A DNA stretch of 64,000 nucleotides from contig QXCR01000174.1 in NCBI GenBank assembly GCA_004380135.1, positions 39,539 through 103,538 of the forward strand, in the 5' to 3' direction. This DNA is from Stemphylium vesicarium. Taxonomy: Eukaryota > Ascomycota > Dothideomycetes > Pleosporales > Pleosporaceae. Below the pieces are notes generated by a model. It was not told the origin of the DNA and ran no database searches. It worked only from the letters and a program-made list of their open reading frames with translations. This document shows, in pieces, positions 23,667 through 34,467 of the stretch (position 1 is its first letter; every line of letters begins with the position of its first letter). Made by a program: the position numbers and the translations under genes.

Positions 23667-24656
23667 TCAGTGCTTGGCTGCCTTCTTGGCTTCCTCTTTA
23701 CCCTCCTCAGCGACGTCTTCGGCTTTCTCGTGGATGGTTTCAAGAATCTCCTCAGGTAGGGTGTCCTTTGCTCGGGTTCCCGTTCCACCAGCGGCCTTTT
23801 CTTGCTCAATCTTCTCCTCAATGCGCTCTTCCTTGGACTTGATCGCACTCTCTACCTGGCCGACTGCACGCTCAATCTCAACCTCCATATCGGGCAGATT
23901 GAATTGTTCGGCAATGAGTTTGCCGTTCCATCGCTGTAGGACCATGACATCCTCCGTCTCATTGTTGGTCTGCTGGTGGACTACGCCCGCGACTTCTTCT
24001 GCCTGCTGCGGGGTCGGGCGGGGTGCGGCGCGAGAAAGTGCGCGGGTGGGGTACATGAGACCGGCTGTGTAGAGCTCGTCGAGGGTCCAGGACGGGTTTG
24101 GCTTGGGAAGGTTGTGCTTGAGGAGGAACTCGAGGTGCTTTGAGCCACCGAGCGCCTTCCAATGCGACCACGCCCGGTAGAGGACGTAGAAGAAGGGCAG
24201 GTTGGGAATGACGGGTACAAGCATAAAGGGGGCGGTGAAGGGCATGATGATGACACTCCAGACCAGCTTCCTCCGGTGCATGTTCTGCCGCTCCTTTGCC
24301 AGCTTCTCCAACAGACCAGGGACTCTGTCCTGCGGCAGATATTTTCCAGGGAAGAGGACCTCATATTTGGTCTTGCCGTCAAGGATATCCTGCCTCCGCT
24401 TGGCTGTGAGGGCGGGTATGGTCTTGAGCCCCCATTCCTCGTAGGGTATGCGCCTCAATGCCTGGTTGCCGTAAAAGGTCACCTTTTTCTTCCAGTCCCA
24501 GATGGCCTTTTCATCTTTTTCCCAAGCAACCCACGTCTCGTTGGCCTTGATGGTGACTTTGTCATAGATGGAGCGGTCTTTGGGCGCCTTTTCGTGCAGC
24601 TTTTCGCAGTAAATCAGGGAGCGACGCGTGGATATGGGCAGCAGGAAGAGACGCAT
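23667..24656 (-). CDS. Mitochondrial K+/H+ exchange-related protein
   Basis: Intronless frame of 329 aa from ATG at 24656. The N-terminus MRLFLLPISTRRSLIYCEKL and the following RIPYEEWGLKTIP block are the conserved start of the fungal Mit_KHE1 family (yeast YDL183C/Mrx19 type). Residues about 130-165 hold two hydrophobic segments (SVIIMPFTAPFMLVPVIPNL and FFYVLYRAW) separated by a short turn. This fits a small inner-membrane protein linked to mitochondrial potassium/proton exchange and volume control. The C-terminal 90 residues are acidic/basic coiled coil (EERIEEKIEQEK, AEEGKEEAKKAAKH). It is convergent with the cupin gene, with only 180 bases between stops, and divergent from SRF1. Confidence 0.85.
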   Translation of the reverse strand: MRLFLLPISTRRSLIYCEKLHEKAPKDRSIYDKVTIKANETWVAWEKDEKAIWDWKKKVTFYGNQALRRIPYEEWGLKTIPALTAKRRQDILDGKTKYEVLFPGKYLPQDRVPGLLEKLAKERQNMHRRKLVWSVIIMPFTAPFMLVPVIPNLPFFYVLYRAWSHWKALGGSKHLEFLLKHNLPKPNPSWTLDELYTAGLMYPTRALSRAAPRPTPQQAEEVAGVVHQQTNNETEDVMVLQRWNGKLIAEQFNLPDMEVEIERAVGQVESAIKSKEERIEEKIEQEKAAGGTGTRAKDTLPEEILETIHEKAEDVAEEGKEEAKKAAKH

Positions 24657-25327
24657 CGTGGGGGTGGTGCTCGGCGCGGGGATGGGGTCTTGTTGCAGAG
24701 GGCGGTTGGGTTATGTAAGCGCGCAATGGCGCAGGAAGATGCAGAGAGGATCAAATTAAACCTGTGTGAGACATTTCTGAGAGACTACCGACTAAGCCGG
24801 GCTGTGCAGGGCTGTGCAAAATATTTGGTGGCCATGGGCTGAACTTGCAGCCCATGACCTCACGTAGCGCATTTCAGAGAGCAATCCCTGTTTCCTGTTT
24901 CCATGATCGACGAACAAGCAATCTCTCGTTCAGCGCCAACACCTGGGAACGGGCCCCCCAATGCTCCACCACCCCCAGCAGCGGTACCCTCGATTTCCCA
25001 ACGCCCACCCAACACTTAGGCACACGCACACGCACACGCACACGCACACACGCCCACACCCTTTTACCCCGTCACCCCGTCGCTCGCTTTTGAACCTTCT
25101 TCCCCGGACTATCGCCAATCCGGACTCTAGCCCGCCGGACATGCTGGCGGCGCGTATCGTCTACTTTGCTCCCACGTAATCACTGTCCGCCGTCCGCTGC
25201 TGCGTTGGCGCCAAGCGGGCCAGCTCCCTCGAATCTTGCTTAGGCGCGACATCTGACAGCTGGGCCTGGTGCTCTGTGAAGGTAGCCGCTGGTGCGACGA
25301 GGAAGCCCCTCACATTTCCCGACGAGA
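24657..25327. other. Divergent intergenic region, K+/H+ exchange protein / SRF1
   Basis: About 670 bases with the two promoters and a CACACG minisatellite at 25021-25054. No gene was recognised. Confidence 0.6.
25021..25054. repeat. CACACG minisatellite
   Basis: About five to six copies of CACACG upstream of SRF1. A related run occurs again inside the SRF1 coding region at 25415-25445, where it encodes alternating His/Thr and Gln/Thr. Confidence 0.85.
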
Positions 25328-26647
25328 ATGACCAGCAACCCCATGGTCGACGCCAGCAAGAGCGACCATGCCGCTGCCACACCCTTCCTCCGCCCGGACG
25401 CGGCTACCCAGGGGACGCACACGCACACGCAAACGCAAACGCACGTAGCCTCGAACCGACTCCTCCCCTCGCCCATCCCCCCGCCCACTGTCTCGTCGCT
25501 CAACTCGCAGCAGCGCCCGCAGTCGCGAATCAGTGCCGTGTCGGGACTCTCAAAGGACAGCCACGACGGCACCCAAAACAACCGAAAGAGCCACTCGCAG
25601 TCGATATCGAGCACTCCACGCACGCTGGCGTCCTCTAACCGCAGCCTGAGCGCGAGTGCGGAGAACAGGGAGAGGCAGCGCGCCGTCCGCTCACTACCGC
25701 CCTGGGTCCAGACGGCCGACGACGACGACAATGCCGACGCAACCTCGTTCCTCCTGCCGCGGACGCCCACGACGGTCCGTCACGCCAACCACAACTTCTG
25801 TCCTACGCCCAAGTCCAACGTCCCAGGCCGCAAGTTCGACCATGCCCGCGAAGGCGCTCCCGTGACCCTCTCCACCCCCGTCAGCGACACGGCCCCGAAA
25901 TGGAAGCAGTTCACCCAGGCCTCGAACCTCGACCGCCCCATTTCGTCGCGTGGCCAGATTGTAGACGACGACTGGCTGAAGGAGAACATGCCGGACCTGG
26001 AGCAGAAGTGGGAGCCCATCGACAAGGATCCTAGGGACGAGCACATCAAGGGCTTCTGGCTGTTCACATCCATCAAGAGAAAGCGCAAGCTGATACGTTT
26101 CCACAACACCATCATGAACCATCCCATGGTCCCCGCCGTGATCCGCGCCGTTGTCCTCATCTTCTCCATTCTCGCCCTCTCCCTAGCATGCTCCATTTAC
26201 CGCCACTCCGACAACAACGGATGCCGAAACAACTCGTCCACGTGGATGGCTATGCTCGTCGACATTGTAGCCGTCTTATACACCATCTACATCACCTACG
26301 ACGAATACACGTCTAAGCCGCTCGGTCTACGCTCCCACAACGCCAAAATGTCTCTCATCTTCCTCGACCTAGCCTTTATCGTCTTCGAGTCTGCCAACCT
26401 TAGTCTGGCGTTCCAGGCCCTGACAGACGACAAGTGGGCATGCGTCGAGTCTGACCGGACAAATGCTTGTCCGTATCGGACAAGTATCTGCGAGAGGCAA
26501 AAGGGCCTGACGGCTACCCTGTTCATTGCGCTTCTTGCATGGATCGCCACCTTTGCCATCAGTACATTGAGGTATGTACCCTTTCAAACCCTCCATCTGA
26601 GCCATCACTAACACCCACCCAGGTTGATCCACCGTGTAGCGAGGTAG
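25328..26647 (+). CDS. SRF1: Srf1-like regulator of phospholipase D (2 exons)
   Basis: Exons 25328-26571 and 26623-26647 join to 422 aa. The first 200 residues are Ser/Thr/Pro/Asn-rich and predicted disordered, with a HTHTQTQTH run from a minisatellite. A conserved soluble segment follows (DDWLKENMPDLEQKWEPIDKD, then KGFWLFTSIKRKRKLI). Four hydrophobic segments then appear: VIRAVVLIFSILALSLAC, STWMAMLVDIVAVLYTIYIT, MSLIFLDLAFIVFESANLSL and LTATLFIALLAWIATFAIST, and the protein ends LIHRVAR. This order matches fungal Srf1, which in yeast regulates phospholipase D (Spo14) activity on internal membranes. The last intron leaves only eight codons in exon 2; the short basic tail closing right after the membrane segment supports it. 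Confidence 0.85.
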
Positions 26648-27300
26648 TACCTTGAAACATTCACACCCAAATTCCTACATTCTCCACATTCCTTCCGTCC
26701 CTGTTATCATACTACCACCAACCCGGCTTTTGTGACTGATGCTTTGCGTTTGCCCATCTACAGTACAAAAGCCGACGATGCCCTCCTCCATGCATCATCC
26801 GTCTTGTCTTCCAAGCGGCGACACGCCATACGTTCGCACTCCCTCCGTTTTCCCAGTCGAGTCCGTTCCAGGACCCCTTCCCTACGGTCTTTTCGCTCTT
26901 GACCCGCATATACACATATATAGCATGGCTATGGCGTTTTCCCTTTCTAGGCTTTTCCTATCTTGCATTGTGGGGTTCTCTATCTCCTTTTTGTTGTTTT
27001 CTCGTGTGTTTTTTTTGTTATTAATATCTTCCCAAGGCAACCTCCACCTCCCCCTCCTAAGATCAGTTTGTGCATCATCTTGGGGAAAGTTTGGGTGCAA
27101 TAGGGTGTTGTTGTTTTTGGATTATCGAGTCTGTTCTTGTTGGCATGCATGCGAGACACGGCCTGTTCGCGTAGATGGAATACCAGCGAAAGAAGTAGAA
27201 GAGAAAGTGGAAGCCGATTGTGATGGAGGTGGACGAAGGAAAATCCCTCCAAGTTATAAGCCGTAGTAGTAGTAGTAAACCCTCGAAATGCAAAACATGT
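26648..27300. other. Convergent intergenic region, SRF1 / SDR
   Basis: About 650 bases containing both 3' ends. A T-rich stretch near 26940-27030 and a (GTA)n-like run near 27264-27278 are visible. No supported gene. Confidence 0.6.
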
Positions 27301-28332
27301 CAAACATCCCCTCCCCCTCTTCCTTCCTTTCTCTTCTCTTCACTTTCACATACAGCTAAACCCCCCATCAACAGGCAACCCCACGCCCGTAACCCAAGCC
27401 GCATCCTCACTCGCGAGAAACACCGCCGCCCTTGCCACATCTTGCGGGGTCCCCAGCCCTTTAAACGGGTGTCTCATCTCAACTGCGGCTCTAGCTTGCG
27501 CTTGCTCTGCTTCCGGACCCAGGATCCCGGAAATGAAGGCTGTGGCTGTGTAACCCGGACAGAGGGCGTTGACGTGGATGCGGTGGGGTGCGCAGTCGAG
27601 AGCGGAGGCGCGTGTTAGGCCCAGGACTGCGTGTTTCGAGGTTACGTAGCCCGCTGTGGGGGTGGGTGGTTAGTGAGTAATTGGTAATTTTGGGGGGTGT
27701 AGGAGGAGTGAGAGAACAAGCTGAGAATGAAAGAGACATGCTCTGGAAAGAAAAAAAAGAAAGACCCTAAAAGTAACACCTCTCAATAAGACAAGAGCCA
27801 ACTCACAGATATTCTCCCCAGCCCTCAACCCATAAACACTAGCCAAATTAACAATCCACCCTCTATTCCCCCCAGGCCCAGGCTCCTGCCTCACCATCTG
27901 CCCCGCCGCATATTTTACCCCCAGAAAAACTCCCTTGACATTAACCCCCAACGTCCGCTCAAAAGCCTCTTCCTCGTACTCCCAAACAGGCCTCGTACCA
28001 TGGCTCCCCGTCTCGACACTGATCCCCGCATTATTGACCATGATATCTAGTCTGCCGTACTCTTGGACCGCTTTTTGCACCAGCGCTTGCATTTCCGAGG
28101 AAGACGTGGTGTCGCATTTTATAAAGAGGGCGCGGGCACCTAGGGCGACGGCTTCTTGCACTGTGGTTGAGGTGGGAGAGGCGTCGGTTGCATATTCTGC
28201 GCGGGGGGTTGGGTGCAGGTCGGCGCAGAGGAGGGAGGCGCCTTCGGAGGCGAAGGCGAGGGATATGGCGCGTCCGATTCCGGAAGAGGAGCCGGTTATT
28301 ATTGCGGTTTTGTTGTGGAGGCGTCCTGGCAT
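27301..28332 (-). CDS. Short-chain dehydrogenase/reductase (2 exons)
   Basis: Exons in transcript order: 28332-27807 and 27653-27301, joining to 292 aa. All classical SDR marks are present: cofactor loop TGSSSGIG near residues 14-21, NNAG at about 100, the serine in NLASVYG, and the active site YVTSK directly after the intron, followed by PGYTATAF. Asp in the ADLH stretch at the end of beta-2 suggests NAD rather than NADP, by family rule. The substrate cannot be set. The C-terminus reads LPVDGG, then an extra charged tail (ESEEKRKEGRGGGDV) of about 17 residues beyond the usual end; the poly-G run in the coding strand there makes the stop position sensitive to sequencing error. The intron is 153 bases, longer than most here. 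Confidence 0.85.
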
Positions 28333-29228
28333 TTTGGGATGGGGGGTGTATATTGGAGATATGAATGGCTGGGCGATTGGAGCTGCTGAGAGATGGGATG
28401 ATGCGGCAATAGCAATGAGAGATGTATAGAGAAAGACAATTGGGGAGAAGACTAAATTAGGGGGAATACTTATACATCTGCATTATACCTACCATTATAG
28501 CTCATGTGGACAAAATGTCCCACCAAATGTAACCCTTAGTGAGGGGCAGAGCAAGCTCGTGCGGAGTACATCCTCGGTCCTCGAGTAAGCTCGTAGCCAT
28601 TGCCATTGCCGCAGAACGGTCCTTTGATAATGCCAACTAGCCTGGATATTCCGTGTATCATATGTACCTCTTCATCCCACGTCATGATCCTTTCGCTAGG
28701 TCCTGGACACGTCTTGCGAGGTGATTGGCGCTGGAAAACGCTTGCGTGGGTAAAGCGACATCATACACTCGTTGTAGAGTCGTTCTTTCTGATATAAGAG
28801 GCTGTGAATCCCTTGTTACGCGAGACTTGGAGGCGCTGCGCGCTTGTGTAACGCATCCAAATGCGTGCATGGCTGTCTCGAAACGGAAAATGGTATGTTC
28901 TTGCACGTCTTCGGAACAAGGCCTCCAAGGGCTGTGACCTACTATTAGGCTGACAGATGGAGGCTAGTGATTTACACATCTCTGATCTCGAGGCAACTTG
29001 CGGTAGATTGAAAGCGAGCGTGCTTGTAACGTAGACACGTCGGATGTTTACAATGCGTGGCGGGGTTGAGGTAGTGGGGTCGGGACGGAAAGAAGCGCGA
29101 TTCCAAAAGAACGGTTCGGAACAGCCTCACATGTACGTCATACCGGAGATTCAGTCCGAGCACTACAACGCCAACAACTACCACGAATCTCAGATTTCGG
29201 GTCTGCGACTGGAAAGGACAGAAACACA
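28333..29228. other. Divergent intergenic region, SDR / Scn1
   Basis: About 900 bases with the two promoters. No repeats, no domain-bearing frame and no RNA gene were noticed. Confidence 0.6.
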
Positions 29229-30470
29229 ATGGCGGCAGATAAGAGCAAGGACAAAGAGTTTCCATGGCACCTAGGTGTCTACGACGCGCACTGTCATCCC
29301 ACAGACACCATGTCCAGCATCGAGACGATACGGAATATGAAAGCAAGAGTACTCACTATCATGGCAACCAGAGCTGAAGATCAGGACCTCGTGACTGCCG
29401 CAGCAGACAAGCACAGCATCAAGACGTCCAACCCCTCTCAATGGTCAAAAGAAGAGTGCATCGTCCCGTGTTTCGGCTGGCACCCCTGGTTCTCCTATCA
29501 AATGTATCTCACAGGAGAGGAGGTTCCTGGAGATGACGGCAAGAAGGATCATCTAAATCTCACAGGAGATGCAAAGATTGCCCATTACCAAGCCGTCCTA
29601 CAGCCCTCCCGCGAGAACCCCAGCGAAGAGGATCTCCAAATCTACCGCTCTCTCCCAGACCCAACACCATTCTCCACCTTCCTATCCCGCACGCATCAAC
29701 ACCTTCAACAGCATCCCTACGCTCTAGTCGGCGAGATCGGCCTCGACCGCTCCTTCCGCGTCCCAGAGTCCTGGACTGGAAACCCCGATCTCTGGTCTAA
29801 ACGCGACAACAGCCTGACACCGGGCGGCCGCGAGGGCCGGCGCCTAACGCCATTCCGCTGCAGTCCCGCGCACCAAAAAGACATCTTCAGACTTCAACTC
29901 CAGCTCGCGGCCGAAATGGGGCGCGCCGTAAGTGTCCACGGCGTGCAAGCCCACGGGCTCGTCCTTCAAGTCCTCTCGGAACTCTGGAAAGGCCACGAGA
30001 AACAAGTTCTCAGTAAACGGGAGCGCAAAAAACGCGGCCAAGACCATCCCTCAGCCGAAACATCCATCGAAGCAGAAGACGCAGATGCAGATACAACAAC
30101 AGCAAAGAACGGGCAGCCGCTTCCATATCCACCCAGAATATGCCTGCATTCTTACTCGGGCAATGTGTCGAATTTTAGACAGTATTTGAATCCCGCCATT
30201 CCTGCGCAGGTCTTTGCTAGCTTTAGCACGGCGATTAATCTGTCTGATGCGTTGGATGAAGAGACGCCGCCGGGCTTTGAGGAGTTGGTCAGGATCGTGC
30301 CGGATCATATGTTGCTTGTCGAAAGCGATTTGCATACTGCGGGTGAGGAGATGGATAGGCGGTTGGAAGATATCATACGCAGGATATGCAGGATCAAGGG
30401 ATGGGGTCTGGAAGAAGGCGTGGAACGGTTGGGTAAGAACTGGAGGATGTTTGCTTTCGGCGAGGCTTGA
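29229..30470 (+). CDS. scn1: TatD-family metal-dependent hydrolase, Cut9-interacting Scn1-like
   Basis: Intronless frame of 413 aa. TatD amidohydrolase ligands are in order: YDAHCHPTD (HxH) near residue 20, FGWHPWFS, GEIGLDRSFR with the bridging Glu/Asp, SVHGVQAHG, LHSYSGN and LVESDLHT near the end. Residues about 270-300 form a Lys/Arg- then Asp/Glu/Thr-rich insertion (SKRERKKRGQ, EDADADTTT) that is common in fungal members and absent from bacterial TatD. By family, TatD proteins are metal-dependent DNases; S. pombe Scn1 was named as an interactor of the APC/C subunit Cut9. The 3' end faces a ceramide-synthase remnant on the other strand with almost no gap. Confidence 0.88.
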   Translation: MAADKSKDKEFPWHLGVYDAHCHPTDTMSSIETIRNMKARVLTIMATRAEDQDLVTAAADKHSIKTSNPSQWSKEECIVPCFGWHPWFSYQMYLTGEEVPGDDGKKDHLNLTGDAKIAHYQAVLQPSRENPSEEDLQIYRSLPDPTPFSTFLSRTHQHLQQHPYALVGEIGLDRSFRVPESWTGNPDLWSKRDNSLTPGGREGRRLTPFRCSPAHQKDIFRLQLQLAAEMGRAVSVHGVQAHGLVLQVLSELWKGHEKQVLSKRERKKRGQDHPSAETSIEAEDADADTTTAKNGQPLPYPPRICLHSYSGNVSNFRQYLNPAIPAQVFASFSTAINLSDALDEETPPGFEELVRIVPDHMLLVESDLHTAGEEMDRRLEDIIRRICRIKGWGLEEGVERLGKNWRMFAFGEA

Positions 30471-30489
30471 AGGGTTGAAAACAACTTGT

Positions 30490-30937
30490 TAGAAACGAAC
30501 GCCATCCGTGGGATTTTGTCCATTGCGAGATTGTATATGGTGTGGGTGGACCAGCAGACCATCATGTAGAGGACGTGGCGGGTGACTACCCAGGCGATGA
30601 CGATGACGCCAAAGGCATAGTCGCAGGCATTCGTGTAACCCATGTACTTGAGGAGTTTGGCAGTTGGCAATACGATATCCACAAAGTCCATGATTGTGAG
30701 GATGACGATGCCGACACGCATGTGGAAGTATCCGTACGACAAGCCCATCAGCGCAGTCGTGAAGACGTGATGGGTGAACATTTGCACGTAATCCTTGCGC
30801 TTCTCCTCGATGTTGACGACAAGGATTTGCTGAATCCAGAAACTCCATTGGAGTATTAGATGTATCAAGTATTCCTGAGTTGCCATCCGCAACCAGGTTG
30901 GATATAAGAGCTTCAAGTCTAATCTGAGCTCCGACAT
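30490..30937 (-). pseudogene. Truncated Lag1/TLC ceramide synthase fragment
   Basis: An uninterrupted frame on the minus strand encodes the core of a Lag1-type ceramide synthase. It includes SFWIQQILVVNIEEKRKDYV, then QMFTHHVFTTALM (the paired His of the Lag motif), IMDFVDIVLPTAKLLKYMGY and VVTRHVLYMMVCWS. In full enzymes this block sits in the middle of about 400-450 residues and makes (dihydro)ceramide from sphingoid base and acyl-CoA in the ER. Here about 200 N-terminal residues and the usual C-terminal 70-100 residues are missing. Similarity stops just after CWS and the frame runs on into the antisense of the scn1 3' end. An ATG at 30937 could start a short protein but there are too few membrane segments for a working enzyme. 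A missed upstream exon is possible but none was seen before 31711. Confidence 0.6.
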
Positions 30938-31711
30938 TTAGGGAACAAATTGCGTCCTTGTCCACAACCTACCATCAATAAAAAAATTGCCAGGCTTCAG
31001 ATCCCTTGATCAGTCCTCGCCATCTAATCATAGTCCCCGAACCCCTAATCCAACAGCTACGAGATTGCCAACATACCTACCCCGCAAACTACAGAAAAAG
31101 CAAAACACACAAACTCCACTTACGATTACGCACATAAACCACCACCCACCCCCTGCCTCTGAGGTTCCAAGACCATTCAACCCCGTCCCGTCCCCTCGCT
31201 TCATCCCGTTCGCCAAATTCCCACATCGCGTCTAGCAGCGACTACGCAACTACGCGAGCACGCGTATTTGCACCGCCATCGTTATCGCCAGCGACTTCGC
31301 AGTGTCTTCTGACGCGGCTTCAGGCCCCCCCCCGACACACCCCCCTTCCACGAGCCCCGCAATCCTTCCCAACCAGACATGCAATCCGCATCAGCAACCA
31401 CGTATGAAATCCATAGCTCCGCGCACGTCTGATGAATTGATGTTTATTTTTGTTCTAGAGGTGCCCCGAGGCAGACTGGGGGTTGTCGGCGTGCCAAGCT
31501 TCCCGCTCTCCTCTCAAAGTCTACTGGATGCGGTTTAGCGCTGTCAGCTTGGGGTGCGACACCCTTGTCTGCTGGTTTGGGGGTTGGGATGTTTATACTT
31601 GGGTGGGAAAGTCTGTGTTTGGTTGATAAGCCCTTGATTCCTTCTTTCGAGTTGAATATTGTGTTTGTGGGGTTTTATCGTTGTATTTGACTATTTTTTG
31701 GAAGAGGCAGG
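30938..31711. other. Intergenic, C-rich
   Basis: About 770 bases, strongly C/A-rich between 30990 and 31400, with no frame that extends the ceramide-synthase fragment. The last 200 bases are T/G-rich and probably contain the leader of the next gene. Confidence 0.55.
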
Positions 31712-33333
31712 ATGACGCCGATTAACACACCCGCTGGGTATGCTCGTGTAGAAGATGCGAGCATGAATGGTATGATGGAAATAACAACGACTTTGCAAAG
31801 ATATGCTGAATTTTGGTATGTAGATACCGAAACATCTTCTCTGGTGCACGTCGAGCCCAGCCCAGAGAACGAGCCAACACCAGTTCGCCAAACATCGCGG
31901 GACAACGCCGATTTGTACGGTACAGATCTGCCCGAGTACTCACCGCTGGTGACGAACGGCGAGCGCTCGGTAGAAGCACAAGAGACGCGGAATGAGAAAG
32001 AAGGGACACAAACCCGGATACCAGAATATAGCGACCATCCACCTCGCCAATCCTTATCGCCAGCATACGAAGAGTACCAAACACAACCGTTGCCCTCACC
32101 GACACATAATGCTCGTTTCTACCAACGCTGGCAGCAACAACATTCCAACTCGCAAGACGGTCACAATAGCGACTTGGAACACAATCATACTCCAGGCCGC
32201 CACACACCCACTGAAGAAAACGCTCCGCTCATCGTCTCACCAACAGCATCGAATCTAGACCGCTACTACCTCACAGAACCCCTGACAACCGCAAACCTTG
32301 CCGGTGTACGAACATGCAGTATCCTCCACGACCACGCGGCAGCATGGATAATAAGAAAGCGAGATCTGCCACTATCGACGCTCGCAGCAGCGGTGCTAAC
32401 CAAAGAGGGCCTTCTCCAGCCAAAAGAACTGAAGCTGTAAGTGAACGTCGACATACATCATCTTCCACCGTAAGACTGACAAGCCACCAAAGCATAGCCA
32501 ACGACGCGAACCGTGACCCCACAGACCCCGTCTCAGGCGCTCTCCTCGGCTGCTTCGACACTGTCGGGGGCATCGTAATGGGTCTCGCAGCTGGTCCCAT
32601 AGAACTCGGCAAACAAGCAAGTCCCATGTTTAAATCATCCAAACCCAGCGCCAACGACGATGCTGCTTCGGCAACCGAGGAAAAGAACAGCAACAAGAAG
32701 CCTGAATCAGCTTCCTCCCGCAACTCCAAAGGCATACCACGCGCCGCCGGCCAAGTCGCGCTGGGCGCCGCCAAAGGCCTCGGTCGCGTCGTAACGACTA
32801 GTGCGAAAAGCCCAGCGCTGATCATGCATGGCGTCACGAGGGGTTTCCACAACCTACCCAAAGCGTATGGGGAGGAGGTACGGGTATATGAGAATGTGAC
32901 GGGGTTTCGAAGCGGACTGCTGGTTAGCGCGAAGAGCTTCGGGCATGGTCTCGGTGACGGGATACGCGATCTGGCTACGAAACCGATTGAAGGCGCGGAG
33001 AAGAATGGCGTGAGTGGGTTTACTACTGGATTGGTGACAGGACTTGCGAATTTGGCGTTTAAACCTGCTGCTGGTGAGTTCCCTTCTTCTTTAGTACCTG
33101 TGAAAGAGGTTACGATATGCTGATACAGAAATACAGGTGCGTGCGGGCTGGTAGGATACTCGTCAATGGGTGTGTACAAATCGATACGAAAGATTGGGGC
33201 GGCGAAACAAGAGGAGCCTGAGGATGTGGTGAGGAGGTTGGGGGATATGGAGTATCAGCAGGCGAGTGATGCGGATAAATTGTTCATTGTACGGCTTTGG
33301 TGTCAGACTCAGATGCGTGTGCGAATAGACTAG
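31712..33333 (+). CDS. Protein resembling the C-terminal region of fungal family 1 glycosyltransferases, no GT domain (3 exons)
   Basis: Exons 31712-32436, 32484-33073 and 33137-33333 join to 503 aa. The first 190 residues are polar, Gln/Ser/Pro-rich and look disordered. From about residue 198 a segment reads RTCSILHDHAAAWIIRKRDL, then AAVLTKEGLLQPKELKL, the sequence that in fungal sterol-glucosyltransferase-like proteins follows directly after the UDP-sugar binding domain. Next come LLGCFDTVGGIVMGLAAGP, GVTRGFHNLPKAYGEEVRV, the repeated Gly-rich helices around SAKSFGHGLGDGIRDL and GLVGYSSMGVYKSIRK, all from the same C-terminal region. No UDP-sugar binding motif or N-terminal GT fold is present. 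Upstream DNA shows no GT-domain exon. The role may be membrane or lipid association without catalysis, which is inference. Confidence 0.7.
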
Positions 33334-33621
33334 TTTCCGCCTGGGTTGACCGTGGCGCAATGCATCATAATTTGCCAATCCATGCTCTTTTTCGGCCCAT
33401 CAGATATGATTAAGGACAAAAGCCCAGCGGTCCGATATGGGTTCCGCAATGTGTCCGACTGGAATCGAAGCGGTTCATTGAAGCAGTCTCTCCTGACGCC
33501 GTTGGCTCAGCGTAGCAAGTAAGAGCTGATGACGTTCTTCATTGACTTCGTTATTCCTCCTGACCTTCTTTCTGTCGATCAGCAGCGCAAGCCGATGGCC
33601 CACGATCGTTCATAACATTTC

Positions 33622-34467
33622 CTATTTGGAAGCAGGGGCATCGTCATTGTCATTGTGGTTCGCCCTTCTCACCAGATAATGACTGAGCTGCCACTTCTGT
33701 ATCCCTAGTTAACCATACTGCATACTCTTTGGGATGGCGTGACTTACCACAACGTCCTGCGTCTCAAAGTAGTCCTTCCAGCATTTATCGTCGGCAAGGT
33801 CGACAACAACATCCCAAGGCCACTCCTCAGACTCCAGCTCTACGAGAGTGAAGTACTTGTGCAGTTCGTCCTTGTTGTTGATGGTGTATGATCCGTTGTC
33901 CATGGTGGTTGCGTAGTCGATTTTGAAGAGTCGGAAACGTAGTACATCAGGCGAGCTGGCAATTGTGGGGCCAACAACTTCCTCGTAGAACTTCAAAACT
34001 TCTTCTTCTTTGTCGGCAGCCACTTTCCATTCCATTGCTGCTATGCTCGCGACGTGCTCGATGTCTAGCGGCATTAGCCCGGCGAGCGCTTCGTCCGAAC
34101 TGGCAATCTTACCACCACCCCCTTCACCCTCCCAATCCTCTTCCTGCCACCTCTTAAGCTCGCGGTATGTCCTCACGTCGAAACGCGCACCCTTGAGCAG
34201 GCCCTTCTTCACCTCTTCGCCCGGGTTCTTCGCCGCTTGTTCGGTGGCTTTATTCGACTGTGCGATATCGCGAATCTCATAAACTGTCATCCAAGGCCAT
34301 GGCGAGTCCAATTTGCCCACGGGCTCGTTCTCCATGCCACTGGCCGTAACCTCGCAATGTATGCTGTGCGCAGCATTTGGGTTGCGCATGCTCGGTATGT
34401 ACTCGTTCTCGTACCATTCTGCAGACTCCTCTGGCAGGTTTGCCCAGCAGCAAAGAATGCCCGACAT
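33622..34467 (-). CDS. EthD/dimeric alpha-beta barrel-like protein (2 exons)
   Basis: Exons in transcript order: 34467-33748 and 33696-33622, joining to 264 aa. The N-terminus (MSGILCCWANLPEESAEWYENEY) has the beta-strand plus WYxxEYIP pattern of EthD and related ferredoxin-like barrels. A second, similar half starts around residue 140 (VASIAAMEWKVAADKEEEVL), so the protein probably folds as a tandem barrel. It has no cofactor motif. Such fungal proteins are mostly uncharacterised; some relatives act in dehydration or degradation steps of aromatic compounds. Reading through the donor at GTAAGT gives a slightly longer first exon ending SMQYG; the spliced form, ending in WQLSHYLVRR and an Asn/Asp-rich tail, is preferred for its consensus sites. 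Confidence 0.65.
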
